Source: a virus
Length of the DNA: 64,000 nucleotides
Strand: one strand, 5' to 3'
Virus record (IMG/VR): IMGVR_UViG_3300029922_000017
Location: 1 to 64,000 of that record
The translations under genes and the position numbers were made by a program. This document shows, in pieces, positions 10,106 through 17,957 of the stretch (its first letter is position 1; each line of letters starts with the position of its first letter). The notes under the pieces are model-generated. The model was not told the DNA's origin. It searched no databases and saw only the letters and a list, made by a program, of their open reading frames with translations.

Positions 10106-10134
10106 AAACCGGAAATTAATTCCGGTTTTAATTT
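10106..10134 (-). terminator. Rho-independent terminator
   Basis: On the minus strand an ACCGGAA/TTCCGGT stem with an AATTAA-type loop is followed by seven T. It lies just after the stop of 10151-10435 and separates the early group from the PhoH/late group. The stem is symmetric, so it could also work on the plus strand. Confidence 0.8.
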
Positions 10135-10150
10135 TGATGTAACCTAATTG

Positions 10151-10435
10151 TTACCAAACTCGATGTCTTTTTGGGTCGTATTGAACAATTTCAACTTTTT
10201 CTCCATATGAATGAATATTGGCTATCTTATACCAAAATTCTAATTCGTAGATTGCATTTTCATCTATATTGGAAGAATATTCCCTGTCAGATACCCGATA
10301 ACCATCTCTGGTTACGACATACCTCGGAGATTTGAATGAAATTGCTGAGGCAGTTTCAATTGCGGTTTTCAATGTGGGTTCGAACATTGGCTCTGATTTT
10401 TTAATGTGAGTGGTCTCTGGGTTATTTTTTTTCAT
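10151..10435 (-). CDS. Hypothetical protein
   Basis: 94 aa, no recognised domain (SPRYVVTRDGYRVSDREYSS in the middle). Overlaps the upstream gene by 14 bases and is followed by a strong terminator, so it is the last gene of a short early operon. Confidence 0.65.
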   Translation of the reverse strand: MKKNNPETTHIKKSEPMFEPTLKTAIETASAISFKSPRYVVTRDGYRVSDREYSSNIDENAIYELEFWYKIANIHSYGEKVEIVQYDPKRHRVW

Positions 10436-10712
10436 TGTGTTTTTTATTTAGTTCGGTTTTTATAAAATTTGATAGTTCCGATGCACGGTCGTCGGTTAAA
10501 ACTATACTATCTGCCCATGGATTTCCGGTTTTCAATATTCTCCAACACCATCTAATTCTCTCTTTCCATCGTCTAATATTTCCATTATGTCCATAATGCC
10601 ACGCAGATATATTAAATCCATTATCTTCTTTATTAATATAATATCTTTCAGTCTGCAACATATGAGATGAACATTCACATGGAGTGTATAATGATTTATT
10701 GTATTCTTTCAT
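10422..10712 (-). CDS. Hypothetical early protein
   Basis: 96 aa from MKEYNKSLYTP. I choose the ATG at 10712 because a TTGACA-N17-TATAGT promoter ends 7 bases before it; the longer reading frame would start inside the promoter. Aromatic-rich, basic (RRWKERIRWCWRILKTGNPW). Function unknown. Confidence 0.7.
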   Translation of the reverse strand: MKEYNKSLYTPCECSSHMLQTERYYINKEDNGFNISAWHYGHNGNIRRWKERIRWCWRILKTGNPWADSIVLTDDRASELSNFIKTELNKKHNEKK

Positions 10713-10719
10713 TTTAATT

Positions 10720-10748
10720 ACTATAACATATCTTTTAAGATTTGTCAA
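10720..10748 (-). promoter_or_regulatory. Early promoter, leaderless type
   Basis: TTGACA (10748-10743), 17 bases, TATAGT (10725-10720), then 7 bases to the ATG at 10712. With transcription starting about 6-7 bases after the -10 box, the mRNA would begin at or just before the start codon. No Shine-Dalgarno sequence. Confidence 0.75.
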
Positions 10749-10802
10749 TAACTTTTAGAGCGTATGTTGGATATTATCATACAGATAATTAACCGAAATC
10801 TG

Positions 10803-10888
10803 AGGTAGGAACAGGGTTCGAACCTGTGGTGGATTTCCCACTCTTTCTTTCCAAGAAAGTGCAATAAACCAGACTCTGCCACCCTACC
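10803..10888 (-). tRNA. tRNA-Ser(GGA)
   Basis: Acceptor GGTAGGG/TCCTACC, T loop TTCGAAC, anticodon loop TTGGAAA in a CTTTC/GAAAG stem, long variable arm as expected for Ser. Decodes UCC/UCU. CCA not encoded. Confidence 0.85.
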
Positions 10889-10925
10889 ATATGGCTATTT
10901 TAAACTTCCAATAGCCAAAGTTGAG

Positions 10926-11093
10926 TTATTTCGTTGCTGCTTTTACGTCCGCAACTGCCTTGGTAGCATCCGCAACTACTACATTAGTGGTTTTGACGGC
11001 GGCGGCAACTGCCTTAGCATTTGCTTTGCCAACTAAAATTCCACCTACAAATGCAGCGGCTGCAACTACGGCGATTATAATTAAGGTTGTCAT
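10926..11093 (-). CDS. Small membrane-anchored Ala-rich protein
   Basis: 55 aa. N-terminal hydrophobic helix (MTTLIIIAVVAAAAFVGGIL) then an Ala/Lys/Val-rich amphipathic tail. Start 11093, TAA at 10926. Higher GC than its neighbours because of the alanine content. Could be a tail or lysis-related membrane peptide; not identified. Confidence 0.65.
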   Translation of the reverse strand: MTTLIIIAVVAAAAFVGGILVGKANAKAVAAAVKTTNVVVADATKAVADVKAATK

Positions 11094-11170
11094 ATTTTTG
11101 TTATTTTTTCCTATGTGCTTAATTGCACATTCTAACTTATAACTATAATCTGAAATATATAAACCACAGT

Positions 11171-11638
11171 TTATTCGACTATATATTTCTTATATTCTTC
11201 GGTGGAAAACTGTTTAATTCCACGCAATGCACTTGAACTGATATGGCGGAACATCGGTTCACAATAGAATGCCGTGACTTTTAAGTTGGGTTTCATTCTC
11301 CGCAAAAAGGCAATGAGGTTCTGTTCGTATTCCAAATCCGCACCGTTACGAAGCCCACGAACCAACACTACGTTGAAATGCTCATTTTCCAATTCCACGA
11401 TGAAATCTGTTAAAAGCGTGTCATACAACCGGGTCTCAACATTCAATACGTTCAATGCCGAAGTCGGCAACGGATACTTGTCTTCGGGAAGCTTATTCAA
11501 TTTATCGGGATTGATGCCCTTGGCTACAATCACCTTATCAAAGATTTCGACTGCTTGTTTGACGATTGATAAATGTCCGATATGGAATGGAGAGAAAGTC
11601 ACTGGATACAATCCTATGGTTGGGTTATTATTTATCAT
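11171..11638 (-). CDS. coaD: Phosphopantetheine adenylyltransferase
   Basis: 155 aa, close to the family's ~160. Nucleotidyltransferase motif GLYPVTFSPFHIGHLSI (the T/HxGH site), the CoaD block VRGLRNGADLEYEQNLIAF, and ISSSALR near the end all match bacterial CoaD. It joins ATP and 4'-phosphopantetheine to give dephospho-CoA, the fourth step of CoA synthesis. Base composition is less AT-rich than the surroundings, which could mean recent acquisition. The same window has a CoaC-like domain (42549-43652). Confidence 0.88.
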   Translation of the reverse strand: MINNNPTIGLYPVTFSPFHIGHLSIVKQAVEIFDKVIVAKGINPDKLNKLPEDKYPLPTSALNVLNVETRLYDTLLTDFIVELENEHFNVVLVRGLRNGADLEYEQNLIAFLRRMKPNLKVTAFYCEPMFRHISSSALRGIKQFSTEEYKKYIVE

Positions 11639-11681
11639 AATGTGTTATGTATATGTATCGGACATTTAGGATTCATACAGG

Positions 11682-12149
11682 TTATTCAAACGCTCCACAA
11701 TTATTTAATTCATTCAATAATTCCGAGAATGACATTTCCTCGGTCATATCAGTTGTATCAATATCAATGAAGTCTTCAAGTGGAACTTCATAATCCGCAA
11801 CCGCAAAATGTTCCCTGATACTTTTAACTTTATGGATATATATTTCAACGATATCATCACCCATTTCTTTTTTGAATTGTTCCCGCACTTCTCGATATGG
11901 ATTTACGGTTGATATAACAACGTCATAACATTGTGCGTGGATGTATTTTATTAAATTTTGGAGACATTTAGTTTGTTCAATTCTATATTCTTTTGTAAAT
12001 GTCGACGGCTCGTAGGAATTCTTAAACATTTTCCGGAGGTCGTCGCCATCGAAATATATAGTATAGTGAGTCTTATCATTGAAAGACTTGAACTTTTTTG
12101 AGAGTGTGGTTTTACCCACGCCAGCTTGACCAATAAACCAATATATCAT
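11682..12149 (-). CDS. Adenylylsulfate-kinase-like P-loop kinase
   Basis: 155 aa. P-loop GQAGVGKTT, then the DGDDLRKMF motif and an STVNPYREVREQF stretch in the order of APS kinase (CysC), which phosphorylates adenylylsulfate. The loop differs from the usual GLSGAGKT, so the true substrate may be another nucleotide or sugar. A TTGACT-N16-TATCAT promoter ends about 10 bases before the ATG. Confidence 0.65.
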   Translation of the reverse strand: MIYWFIGQAGVGKTTLSKKFKSFNDKTHYTIYFDGDDLRKMFKNSYEPSTFTKEYRIEQTKCLQNLIKYIHAQCYDVVISTVNPYREVREQFKKEMGDDIVEIYIHKVKSIREHFAVADYEVPLEDFIDIDTTDMTEEMSFSELLNELNNCGAFE

Positions 12150-12191
12150 AATACCGATAATGATATCATAAGATTGGAAGAAGTCAAGCAG

Positions 12192-12494
12192 TTATTTTTT
12201 CCTTGGAGTTTTTGAAGTTGTAGGCGGATGTTTAATCAGTCTTCTCTTTACTATTTCAGTTAGAGCGTCGATTATTTTGTCCATATTACTTTCGGCTATT
12301 CTATGAGTTACTTTAGTTGCGCCCATTGCCATTGTAATACTAACTACCGTCTGTGGTATATCCATCATTTTATCACTTTTAAATGATAAAATTCCCCATA
12401 CTAAGCACATCGTGACCATCCACAATAAGAATGCAACTCGAACTGCCGAAATTTTTCCGCCTTCGCTACTTCTTAGTATGGATGTCCATTTCAT
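12192..12494 (-). CDS. Small membrane protein, holin-like
   Basis: 100 aa with two transmembrane helices (about residues 18-37 and 48-62) and a basic C-terminus (IVKRRLIKHPPTTSKTPRKK). Size and layout fit small phage holins, but similar two-helix proteins have other roles, so this is a suggestion. Confidence 0.45.
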   Translation of the reverse strand: MKWTSILRSSEGGKISAVRVAFLLWMVTMCLVWGILSFKSDKMMDIPQTVVSITMAMGATKVTHRIAESNMDKIIDALTEIVKRRLIKHPPTTSKTPRKK

Positions 12495-12512
12495 TCATAT
12501 ATACATATATAA

Positions 12513-12851
12513 TTACTTTGAAGAAGCATCGACTTTTTCCATGAAACCAACCGAATCATCCCGATATTCTATCAACATCTCAATCAATTTCTCGTTATCT
12601 TCGGTTGAAACCAACCCATCAACATACTCTTTTATTTCTTTATTAGTTGGCTTCCAATCAAACTCCTCACACAAACTAACAACCTTTAATCCATTTTCAG
12701 ATACTATAAGTTCTCCCTCAATTATATTCTTTTTCATGAAGTCGGCACAATATTTTGATATGACTAGACATGAAATCATATCAGTATCAATCTCGACGTT
12801 TATTTCTTTGAGGCGACTTGTTATTTCTTTTAATTTTTCTCTTTTTGTCAT
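12513..12851 (-). CDS. Hypothetical protein
   Basis: 112 aa, helical and charged, unrecognised. Ends 18 bases upstream of the holin-like gene. No membrane segment or zinc motif. Confidence 0.6.
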   Translation of the reverse strand: MTKREKLKEITSRLKEINVEIDTDMISCLVISKYCADFMKKNIIEGELIVSENGLKVVSLCEEFDWKPTNKEIKEYVDGLVSTEDNEKLIEMLIEYRDDSVGFMEKVDASSK

Positions 12852-12933
12852 AAATTATTAATATACATTTTATGTTTGGTCGATATCACATTCCGAACGT
12901 GTGATTTTATATCTTCAGGAAGACTTGTGGAAT

Positions 12934-13221
12934 TCACTTTATCAATAAATCCGTCTCTAAGTCATCGTTACATTTAAGTTCTTCTTCAGAAGTTAAACTA
13001 ACAGTTCTTATAGCTGAAATAGTTTTTTCTGCAATCTCTCTAATGTCTTTTGGAATAGTATCACCAGCAGCATGTAATACGTCAGCGGCAAATTCTTTAT
13101 CAGTTGAAACTCGTTCTCTAATCATGTCAAATGCCAGTTCACGCCGCTTGTCATGAACTTGAATTGCCGAGGAGACGTAGTTTAATTTTAATTTGCGGGA
13201 TAATTTTCTTAATTTACTCAT
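12934..13221 (-). CDS. Hypothetical early protein
   Basis: 95 aa with a very basic N-terminus (SKLRKLSRKLKLNY) and an acidic C-terminus. The ATG is only 5 bases after a TATAAT box (TTGACA-N16-TATAAT), so it should be translated from a leaderless mRNA. Confidence 0.7.
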   Translation of the reverse strand: MSKLRKLSRKLKLNYVSSAIQVHDKRRELAFDMIRERVSTDKEFAADVLHAAGDTIPKDIREIAEKTISAIRTVSLTSEEELKCNDDLETDLLIK

Positions 13222-13226
13222 AATGT

Positions 13227-13254
13227 ATTATATCAGTTAATGTTAAAATGTCAA
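13227..13254 (-). promoter_or_regulatory. Early promoter, leaderless type
   Basis: TTGACA at 13254-13249, 16-base spacer, perfect TATAAT at 13232-13227, ATG starting 5 bases later. One of the clearest examples of the early promoter class. Confidence 0.8.
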
Positions 13255-13646
13255 GGTTTAAATCCTATGAAATCGTCGGGATATTCCTGCCTTGGAATTT
13301 CCGATTGAGTTTTGTTATATTCCTCAATTGCTTCTTTTACAATGTTGGTAGGAGTTTCAGTAAATTCAATTTCGTCAAATGGAATTGAAGGTTTACCTTC
13401 CAAAGAGTCTCGTTTAAGCTGGTGAGTTTTAATTTGAATGGTTTTACCTTTAAAGTGTTCTAAGGATTTAGGCCAATTATCGATTATATATTTTTCATCG
13501 TAAGTTTCTAAAAAATCTCCGCTATATTCTTTAATATCAGTATGGATGCCATGTTCTTGTAGAGCAAGTTTTATTAGATATGCCAGTGAGGATTTTCCGG
13601 CTCCACAATATCCTCTAATTTCAATTGTTGGAATTTCTTTATTCAT
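13251..13646 (-). CDS. P-loop NTPase, small kinase-like
   Basis: 131 aa from MNKEIPTIEIRGYCGAGKSS. The start at 13646 follows a TTGACC-N17-TACACT promoter by 7 bases; the longer frame would run through this promoter and a tRNA. Walker A is GYCGAGKSS. Probably a nucleoside or nucleotide kinase-like protein; the substrate cannot be told. Confidence 0.65.
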   Translation of the reverse strand: MNKEIPTIEIRGYCGAGKSSLAYLIKLALQEHGIHTDIKEYSGDFLETYDEKYIIDNWPKSLEHFKGKTIQIKTHQLKRDSLEGKPSIPFDEIEFTETPTNIVKEAIEEYNKTQSEIPRQEYPDDFIGFKP

Positions 13647-13693
13647 GTTGAGAAGTGTAACATATTTTTGTAGAGCGGTCAAGAAGATTTTAC

Positions 13694-13783
13694 TGGCGGA
13701 AAGCACAAAGCACGATTTCGATGCACATTTAAGGCACAATCTGATTAGCAATCAGTTCCAGCACCCCGACTGGTTTACTTTCC
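13694..13783 (-). tRNA. tRNA-Ser(GCT), non-canonical T loop
   Basis: Acceptor GGAAAGT/GCTTTCC, discriminator G, encoded CCA. D stem CCAG/CTGG, anticodon loop TTGCTAA, long variable arm. The T loop is ATCGTGC instead of TTCGANN, shared with the adjacent Ser tRNA. Decodes AGC/AGU. Confidence 0.75.
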
Positions 13784-13789
13784 ATGATA

Positions 13790-13880
13790 TGGCGGATAGC
13801 TAAGAACACGATTCCTATGCTCAGTGAAGGCACAATCCGATTTCAAGTCGGTTCCGGCTCGCCCGTCCGGTTAACTATCC
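13790..13880 (-). tRNA. tRNA-Ser(TGA), non-canonical T loop
   Basis: Acceptor GGATAGT/GCTATCC, discriminator G, encoded CCA. Anticodon loop CTTGAAA, long variable arm, T stem TAGGA/TCTTA with loop ATCGTGT. About 55 bases of its 5' half are a diverged copy of the neighbouring tRNA-Ser(GCT), so the pair arose by tandem duplication. Confidence 0.75.
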
Positions 13881-13885
13881 ATAAA

Positions 13886-14557
13886 TTAAATAATATTACA
13901 TCCCAACAATTTTAAATCGCTCCGCATTAAGATTGTCAATTTATAGGGAAATTCTTTCCATTTTGCTATATCTTTTTCAGTTTTAAATCCCTTAACTTCT
14001 ACATACTCATTAGTATCTGGTAAATAAAAGTCGGGATAATAGTAATGTATTTTTCCGTCATATGTATATGGAAATTTAATTAGATTTTGCTTCCACACTA
14101 TGTTATTGTTATCTAGCCATTTAGCATATTCCATTTCATATGTGCTACGTAAATAAACTCTACCTGCAATTTTACTCGTATACCACATTTTTCTTCCTCT
14201 CCCAGACCCCTCTCGCAAACCGCCACATGCAGGATTTTTTCTCATACTTTCCGATATTTTCTTGCGCCTTGCTTGTTCTTTTTCTGGTGACAGTTTTACA
14301 TATTTTCCTCTATGACTATCCGAAATTTTCTTTTTACATTCGTCCGATAAATGCTTCCCCTTATTCCATGGAGTTAGCGGGTTGTAATCTACAGTCTTCC
14401 AATATTGAATTCCGGCGAACTTACCATTTTTTAACTTTGAGTTCAATTCTTTTTGCGAGGCACATTTACTTGTAGCATTGCTACAACAAAACTTTCCATT
14501 TTTAAACTGTGTAGTTGCCTGTTTACCACATCCATAATCACATTGTCTATTATTCAT
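13886..14557 (-). CDS. Homing endonuclease, Vsr/PD-(D/E)XK-like with NUMOD3
   Basis: 223 aa. N-terminal zinc-finger-like Cys cluster (CDYGCGKQ...CCSNATSKC), then a NUMOD3-like DNA-binding segment (HLSDECKKKISDSHRGK) and a C-terminal nuclease core YYPDFYLPDTNEYVEVKG. A late-type element TATATTTATAAGTAT lies directly before the ATG. Sits between Ser tRNAs, a typical location for these genes in this window. Confidence 0.75.
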   Translation of the reverse strand: MNNRQCDYGCGKQATTQFKNGKFCCSNATSKCASQKELNSKLKNGKFAGIQYWKTVDYNPLTPWNKGKHLSDECKKKISDSHRGKYVKLSPEKEQARRKKISESMRKNPACGGLREGSGRGRKMWYTSKIAGRVYLRSTYEMEYAKWLDNNNIVWKQNLIKFPYTYDGKIHYYYPDFYLPDTNEYVEVKGFKTEKDIAKWKEFPYKLTILMRSDLKLLGCNII

Positions 14558-14649
14558 ATACTTATAAATATACGAATAACTTGATTAAATAGAAAAATAA
14601 TCAACTTCAGAACAATAATCCGCTCTACCATCTCACCTTAAAATAACTG

Positions 14650-14731
14650 AGGAAGATAATCGAATCGAACGATTGCCTTTTACGACAGGAGAGTTTTCGA
14701 GACTCATTTCACGCCATGTGACCTATCTTCC
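14650..14731 (-). tRNA. tRNA-Ser(CGA)
   Basis: Acceptor GGAAGAT/ATCTTCC, anticodon loop CTCGAAA, long variable arm, T loop TTCGATT. CCA not encoded. Decodes UCG. Confidence 0.8.
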
Positions 14732-14750
14732 ATTAACTATAAATATCTTT

Positions 14751-15014
14751 TTAAATTCCATCTCCTAACTGTCCATCATCCATTTGCAGTGTTTTAATTC
14801 CCCACCAATAGACATTTTTACATGTATATGTAGAATTTGGGTCTGTTTCTTTTTCTACGTCCCATCCATGAGACAATGAATATAATATTCCATCCTTAGA
14901 TATAATATCGGAAAATGAATGAGGTCCACAACAACTAGTAAACATCTCACCATTCGAAACCCATCTAGATGATGTTATCCATTCGTAATATTCATCTTTA
15001 GTAATATTTTTCAT
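14751..15014 (-). CDS. Hypothetical protein
   Basis: 87 aa, Trp/Cys/Ser-rich (TSSRWVSNGEMFTSCCGPHS), not recognised. Overlaps the upstream gene by 4 bases. Probably cytoplasmic. Confidence 0.6.
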   Translation of the reverse strand: MKNITKDEYYEWITSSRWVSNGEMFTSCCGPHSFSDIISKDGILYSLSHGWDVEKETDPNSTYTCKNVYWWGIKTLQMDDGQLGDGI

Positions 15015-15226
15015 AAATACTTTTTAAAAATTGAAGGATACCAACAATATCCATTTCCAGTATCACCGTGACCACCAAAAATACTTATAAACCAAATTGG
15101 TAAACACCAATGACTTCCCGATTTAGTTTTATGTGGAATATTCCGTGCTATAAAACATCTAGATTTCCATCTAAATGTGAATTGTTCTGGAAACATCATT
15201 TTAATTTGCGACATGTTATTTTTCAT
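15011..15226 (-). CDS. Hypothetical basic protein
   Basis: 71 aa with many Trp, Phe and basic residues (FTFRWKSRCFIARNIPHKTK). Overlaps the C39-like gene by 11 bases and 14751-15014 by 4 bases, so it is part of the same run. No recognised domain. Confidence 0.6.
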   Translation of the reverse strand: MKNNMSQIKMMFPEQFTFRWKSRCFIARNIPHKTKSGSHWCLPIWFISIFGGHGDTGNGYCWYPSIFKKYL

Positions 15227-15590
15227 ATATTTCTAATATTGATGTTATTTTAGAACCATCATCCCATCTTACTTTTCCGTCCTCTGTTCCGTGAATTCCA
15301 TCATAGATATATCCATCACTAATGACTATCCAATGCCATCCAGATTTTCTAGTTGGTGATTTTAATTGTGCTATTGCCAATTTAGGAAATGGTAATTTTT
15401 TAAATGGTTTACACCTATTACCGCAATTATATCCCAATTTCCTTAAAGCATTTGCCAAGTCTTTAGTTGATGTGCATCCTTTTTTACCAACTATTTTAAT
15501 TGCTTCCTCAACTGTAATATTAGCTATTACAGCAACTGCAATTTGACCACATGTTTTTTTGTTATCTGGTTGTTGTATCCAAGTTCTCAT
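15216..15590 (-). CDS. C39-like cysteine-peptidase-fold protein
   Basis: About 124 aa from MRTWIQQPDNKKTCGQIAVA. The order QxxxxxTCGQ...HWIVISDGYIYDG matches papain-like C39-type folds, with Cys about residue 15 and His about 93 as candidate catalytic pair. A peptidase role is possible; many phage members are inactive or act on unknown substrates. I prefer the ATG at 15590 to the upstream one at 15611. Confidence 0.5.
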   Translation of the reverse strand: MRTWIQQPDNKKTCGQIAVAVIANITVEEAIKIVGKKGCTSTKDLANALRKLGYNCGNRCKPFKKLPFPKLAIAQLKSPTRKSGWHWIVISDGYIYDGIHGTEDGKVRWDDGSKITSILEIYEK

Positions 15591-15741
15591 AAATAGTTTC
15601 GGAATATCCACATTCGGGACATTTCAAACATGATATCAGATTTCCTTTATCATAGCAAGTATATTCAGACTTAATATATGGGTCTTTAAAATCCAGTGCC
15701 TTTCCTTTTATCATTTCTATTTTACAATATTTACATTTCAT
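15562..15741 (-). CDS. Small zinc-ribbon protein
   Basis: 59 aa from MKCKYCKIEM: two Cys pairs (CKYC and CLKCPEC) make a zinc ribbon. The ATG begins 2 bases after the CCA of the tRNA-like gene at 15744, so processing of that tRNA would release a leaderless mRNA. The upstream frame extension is only tRNA read in frame. Confidence 0.65.
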   Translation of the reverse strand: MKCKYCKIEMIKGKALDFKDPYIKSEYTCYDKGNLISCLKCPECGYSETIYENLDTTTR

Positions 15742-15743
15742 AG

Positions 15744-15826
15744 TGGTGATGTGAATGGGATTTGAACCCACATTTTCATTTCCAATTATGCGCTGAGAAT
15801 TTAGGAAATTCCGCCATTACCACATC
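15744..15826 (-). tRNA. Class II tRNA-like gene, anticodon unclear
   Basis: Acceptor GATGTGG/TCACATC, discriminator A, encoded CCA, T arm GTGGG/CCCAT with loop TTCAAAT. The 5' part (ATGGCGGAATT) looks Leu-like, but the best 7-base anticodon loop is TTCCTAA (CCT, Arg) placed where the D arm should be. A D-arm-like GCATAATTGG follows it. Possibly rearranged. Confidence 0.5.
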
Positions 15827-16263
15827 ATATGATAATTAACAACTCCCATATTAAACTCGTTATTATTCAATTTGTCAAGTGCCATTTCAATCAGCCATGG
15901 TAAATTAGTGATTAATTCTTTCTTCCGGCGATGTATATCTTTAATATCGAGAACACTTACAACCTCATCCGTGGTAGTTTGTAATTGGGTTAAATCTCCT
16001 GTATTGGCATACACCATCACATCAAATTTATCACTATATAATTGACAATAAAATTTCCAACCATACAAGACTTCAACGCCAGTTTCTTCTTTGAATTCAC
16101 GAACCATTGCCTGATACGCCAATTCTCCATCGTTAATTTTTCCGCCTATCCCATTTTTTAGACCGGCTTGCCAATCAGGTTTAGTCTTTGTTATTAGTGC
16201 AACTCTAGATTTATCTTCATCGAACATAAATCCCAATACATATTGTTGTTTGATGTTATTCAT
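15817..16263 (-). CDS. NUDIX hydrolase
   Basis: 148 aa. Complete Nudix box: GGKINDGELAYQAMVREFKEETG. These enzymes hydrolyse nucleoside diphosphate derivatives. The last codons and stop overlap the 5' end of the tRNA-like gene by 10 bases. The ATG overlaps the stop of the ClpP-like gene's neighbour frame (ATGA), so it is co-translated with 16260-16823. Confidence 0.9.
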   Translation of the reverse strand: MNNIKQQYVLGFMFDEDKSRVALITKTKPDWQAGLKNGIGGKINDGELAYQAMVREFKEETGVEVLYGWKFYCQLYSDKFDVMVYANTGDLTQLQTTTDEVVSVLDIKDIHRRKKELITNLPWLIEMALDKLNNNEFNMGVVNYHMMW

Positions 16264-16823
16264 ATAATCTTATCGACAACTCCTAATTTTAATGCTTCTT
16301 TAACGTCGAAATACCAATCGGTCTTTTCCAAGTAATTTTTATGTAATTGTTTCTTGGTAATCTTGGTGTGTGCCATTACATGTTTTTCAATAATTTTTTG
16401 GAGCCGGTCATTTTCATCAAAATTATCACTTATTTCTTTTAAAGTTCCTTCCGTCCCGCCCGATAATTGATGATGACAAAATGTAGATTTGTTATAGGCA
16501 TATCTTTCATGGCCAGATATTGAAATCATAAACCCGCAACTCATGGCACATCCAGTAGTAATTGTATGGATTGGAGTTTTCGAATTTTCAATTATACCTA
16601 ACAATCCAAAACATTGATATACTGTGCCACCATAACTATCAATATAAATATTAATTGGTTCGGGCGCATATACCAGTCCGTGTAATTTATATAATTGAGT
16701 TATATAAACATCATCAACATTTATTTCTAAGATAGATTTTGACAATTCTCCGATGGAAGTTTGGTCTACTTCTTTATTAAATAACAACGTTCTATCTTTA
16801 GGTAGGGGTAGTATTATTGGCAT
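16260..16823 (-). CDS. clpP: ClpP-like serine protease
   Basis: 187 aa. Ser in GCAMSCGFMI, His in TFCHHQLSGG and an Asp in KTDWYFDVKEAL give the ClpP triad in the right order and spacing. ClpP homologues in phages can act in prohead maturation or in protein turnover; no capsid genes are next to it here, so turnover or an unknown use is equally likely. Starts 3 bases after the upstream gene. Confidence 0.88.
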   Translation of the reverse strand: MPIILPLPKDRTLLFNKEVDQTSIGELSKSILEINVDDVYITQLYKLHGLVYAPEPINIYIDSYGGTVYQCFGLLGIIENSKTPIHTITTGCAMSCGFMISISGHERYAYNKSTFCHHQLSGGTEGTLKEISDNFDENDRLQKIIEKHVMAHTKITKKQLHKNYLEKTDWYFDVKEALKLGVVDKII

Positions 16824-16826
16824 AAT

Positions 16827-17132
16827 TTATTTTATAGGTATAGTATTATCCGGCAATTTTCCACGTTCCAATCCACAACACAGAGTCCATTCCGGAAAAT
16901 CACCGGAAATTATTTCCATTTCCTCATCGGTAAGTTCTACATTGCTATCGAAATATACCTGGTCATATATTTCATTTTTTCTAAACCATATTTCATTTTC
17001 GCTCGTGCGAAGAATAATATATAATTTATTTTCTTGTGTAAGACCCAATGCAGAGTCTAATGGATATTGGCTAATTTCAGACTTTAAATCTTCGTCTAAT
17101 TCCATTTCTAATGCTTGTTTGATGGTTAACAT
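16827..17132 (-). CDS. Hypothetical acidic protein
   Basis: 101 aa, acidic, unrecognised. ATG lies 1 base after the TAG of the small ORF 17134-17238 and 3 bases separate it from clpP, so the three are likely one operon. A GTTATATAGT late-like element is in the upstream overlap. Confidence 0.6.
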   Translation of the reverse strand: MLTIKQALEMELDEDLKSEISQYPLDSALGLTQENKLYIILRTSENEIWFRKNEIYDQVYFDSNVELTDEEMEIISGDFPEWTLCCGLERGKLPDNTIPIK

Positions 17133-17133
17133 A

Positions 17134-17238
17134 CTATATAACTTTACTATTGTTTATAATTTCATCTCTATTTGAATCGTTGATTGGTGTAACTGTTCCA
17201 TCTTTATGATGGAGTGCTTCCCATCCTTCTAGTGCCAT
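17134..17238 (-). CDS. Small ORF, C-terminal part of a broken gene?
   Basis: 34 aa (MALEGWEALHHKDGTVTPIN at the start) directly coupled to the next gene. Upstream sequence stays protein-like in the same frame and in another frame (see 17229-17358), so this may be the tail of a longer, frameshifted gene. Confidence 0.4.
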   Translation of the reverse strand: MALEGWEALHHKDGTVTPINDSNRDEIINNSKVI

Positions 17239-17358
17239 ATACGGAATACTTTCCAATAAAACACAAGTTTAATATCCGCAGAGCTACTCTCTAATAGACC
17301 GCATTTAGACCATTTATCAACTAAATACTTTGTATTTCTGTCTATCTCATTCCATAAC
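17229..17358 (-). pseudogene. Frameshifted coding remnant
   Basis: An open stretch reading NEIDRNTKYLVDKWSKCGLL has no usable start and runs into a TAG at 17229 while another frame continues as 17134-17238. The KWSKCGLL piece resembles the KWTLTGLLD and KWKQTGLLD starts at 45491-45868 and 48758-49132. Probably the decayed end of a larger gene. Confidence 0.4.
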
Positions 17359-17413
17359 GTTAATTACGATTTAACCTTATGTATTACCAATACGTATTGG
17401 TAAATTTTAAAAT

Positions 17414-17489
17414 TGGTGCGCCTGTCCCGACTTGAACGGGAAATAAATGGTCCGAAGCCAATTGTGATATCCAATTTCACCACAAGCGC
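17414..17489 (-). tRNA. tRNA-Arg(TCG)
   Basis: Acceptor GCGCTTG/CAGGCGC, D arm GTG/CAC, anticodon loop CTTCGGA, T arm TCCCG/CGGGA with loop TTCAAGT, encoded CCA. Decodes CGA. Confidence 0.85.
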
Positions 17490-17497
17490 ATTAAAAA

Positions 17498-17698
17498 TTA
17501 TTTCATAAAATATCCATGAAAAGGACAATCTTCAGGATGTTTAGCATGACATTTACACTGACTAATAAATCCATCATTTTCTCTATCTGGTAAATTATTT
17601 TCTTGTAATTTTGACCAATCAGTATTTTTCAGAATTTCACATACTTTATCATACATCTCGTTATCTACTATAGATTGTATATCTTCATATGTATTCAT
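17498..17698 (-). CDS. Small Cys/His-rich protein
   Basis: 66 aa. C-terminal CKCHAKHPEDCPFHGYF could bind zinc. It is 1 base from the next gene and lies just before tRNA-Arg. Function unknown. Confidence 0.6.
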   Translation of the reverse strand: MNTYEDIQSIVDNEMYDKVCEILKNTDWSKLQENNLPDRENDGFISQCKCHAKHPEDCPFHGYFMK

Positions 17699-17699
17699 A

Positions 17700-17957
17700 T
17701 TATTTCTTATTTAAATTCTTAACTAACTTAGTAATAGACTTCTTAATACTTTTCTTAGTAGAAATCTTTTTTGATTTCTTTATTTTTTTAAGACTATCTT
17801 TTTTATTTTGGTCTATAATTAATAGGTCTTCAACACAAGCAATTCCGTGGTCATCATCCATATGAGGAAAAAATTTATTAGCCAATGCTTTTACTACTAC
17901 GTCAACGTCTTTTGGCGTTAGTGTTATTGTGTGTTCTGAATGATAATATGTGTTCAT
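17700..17957 (-). CDS. Hypothetical protein with lysine-rich tail
   Basis: 85 aa. An acidic N-terminal half (ITLTPKDVDVVVKALANKFF) is followed by a very lysine/serine-rich C-terminus that may bind nucleic acid. Overlaps the upstream gene by 4 bases. Confidence 0.6.
   Translation of the reverse strand: MNTYYHSEHTITLTPKDVDVVVKALANKFFPHMDDDHGIACVEDLLIIDQNKKDSLKKIKKSKKISTKKSIKKSITKLVKNLNKK

Noticed and set aside
12192-12494. Firm holin call
   Set aside because: Two transmembrane helices and a basic tail fit, but no endolysin is adjacent, so I left it as holin-like.
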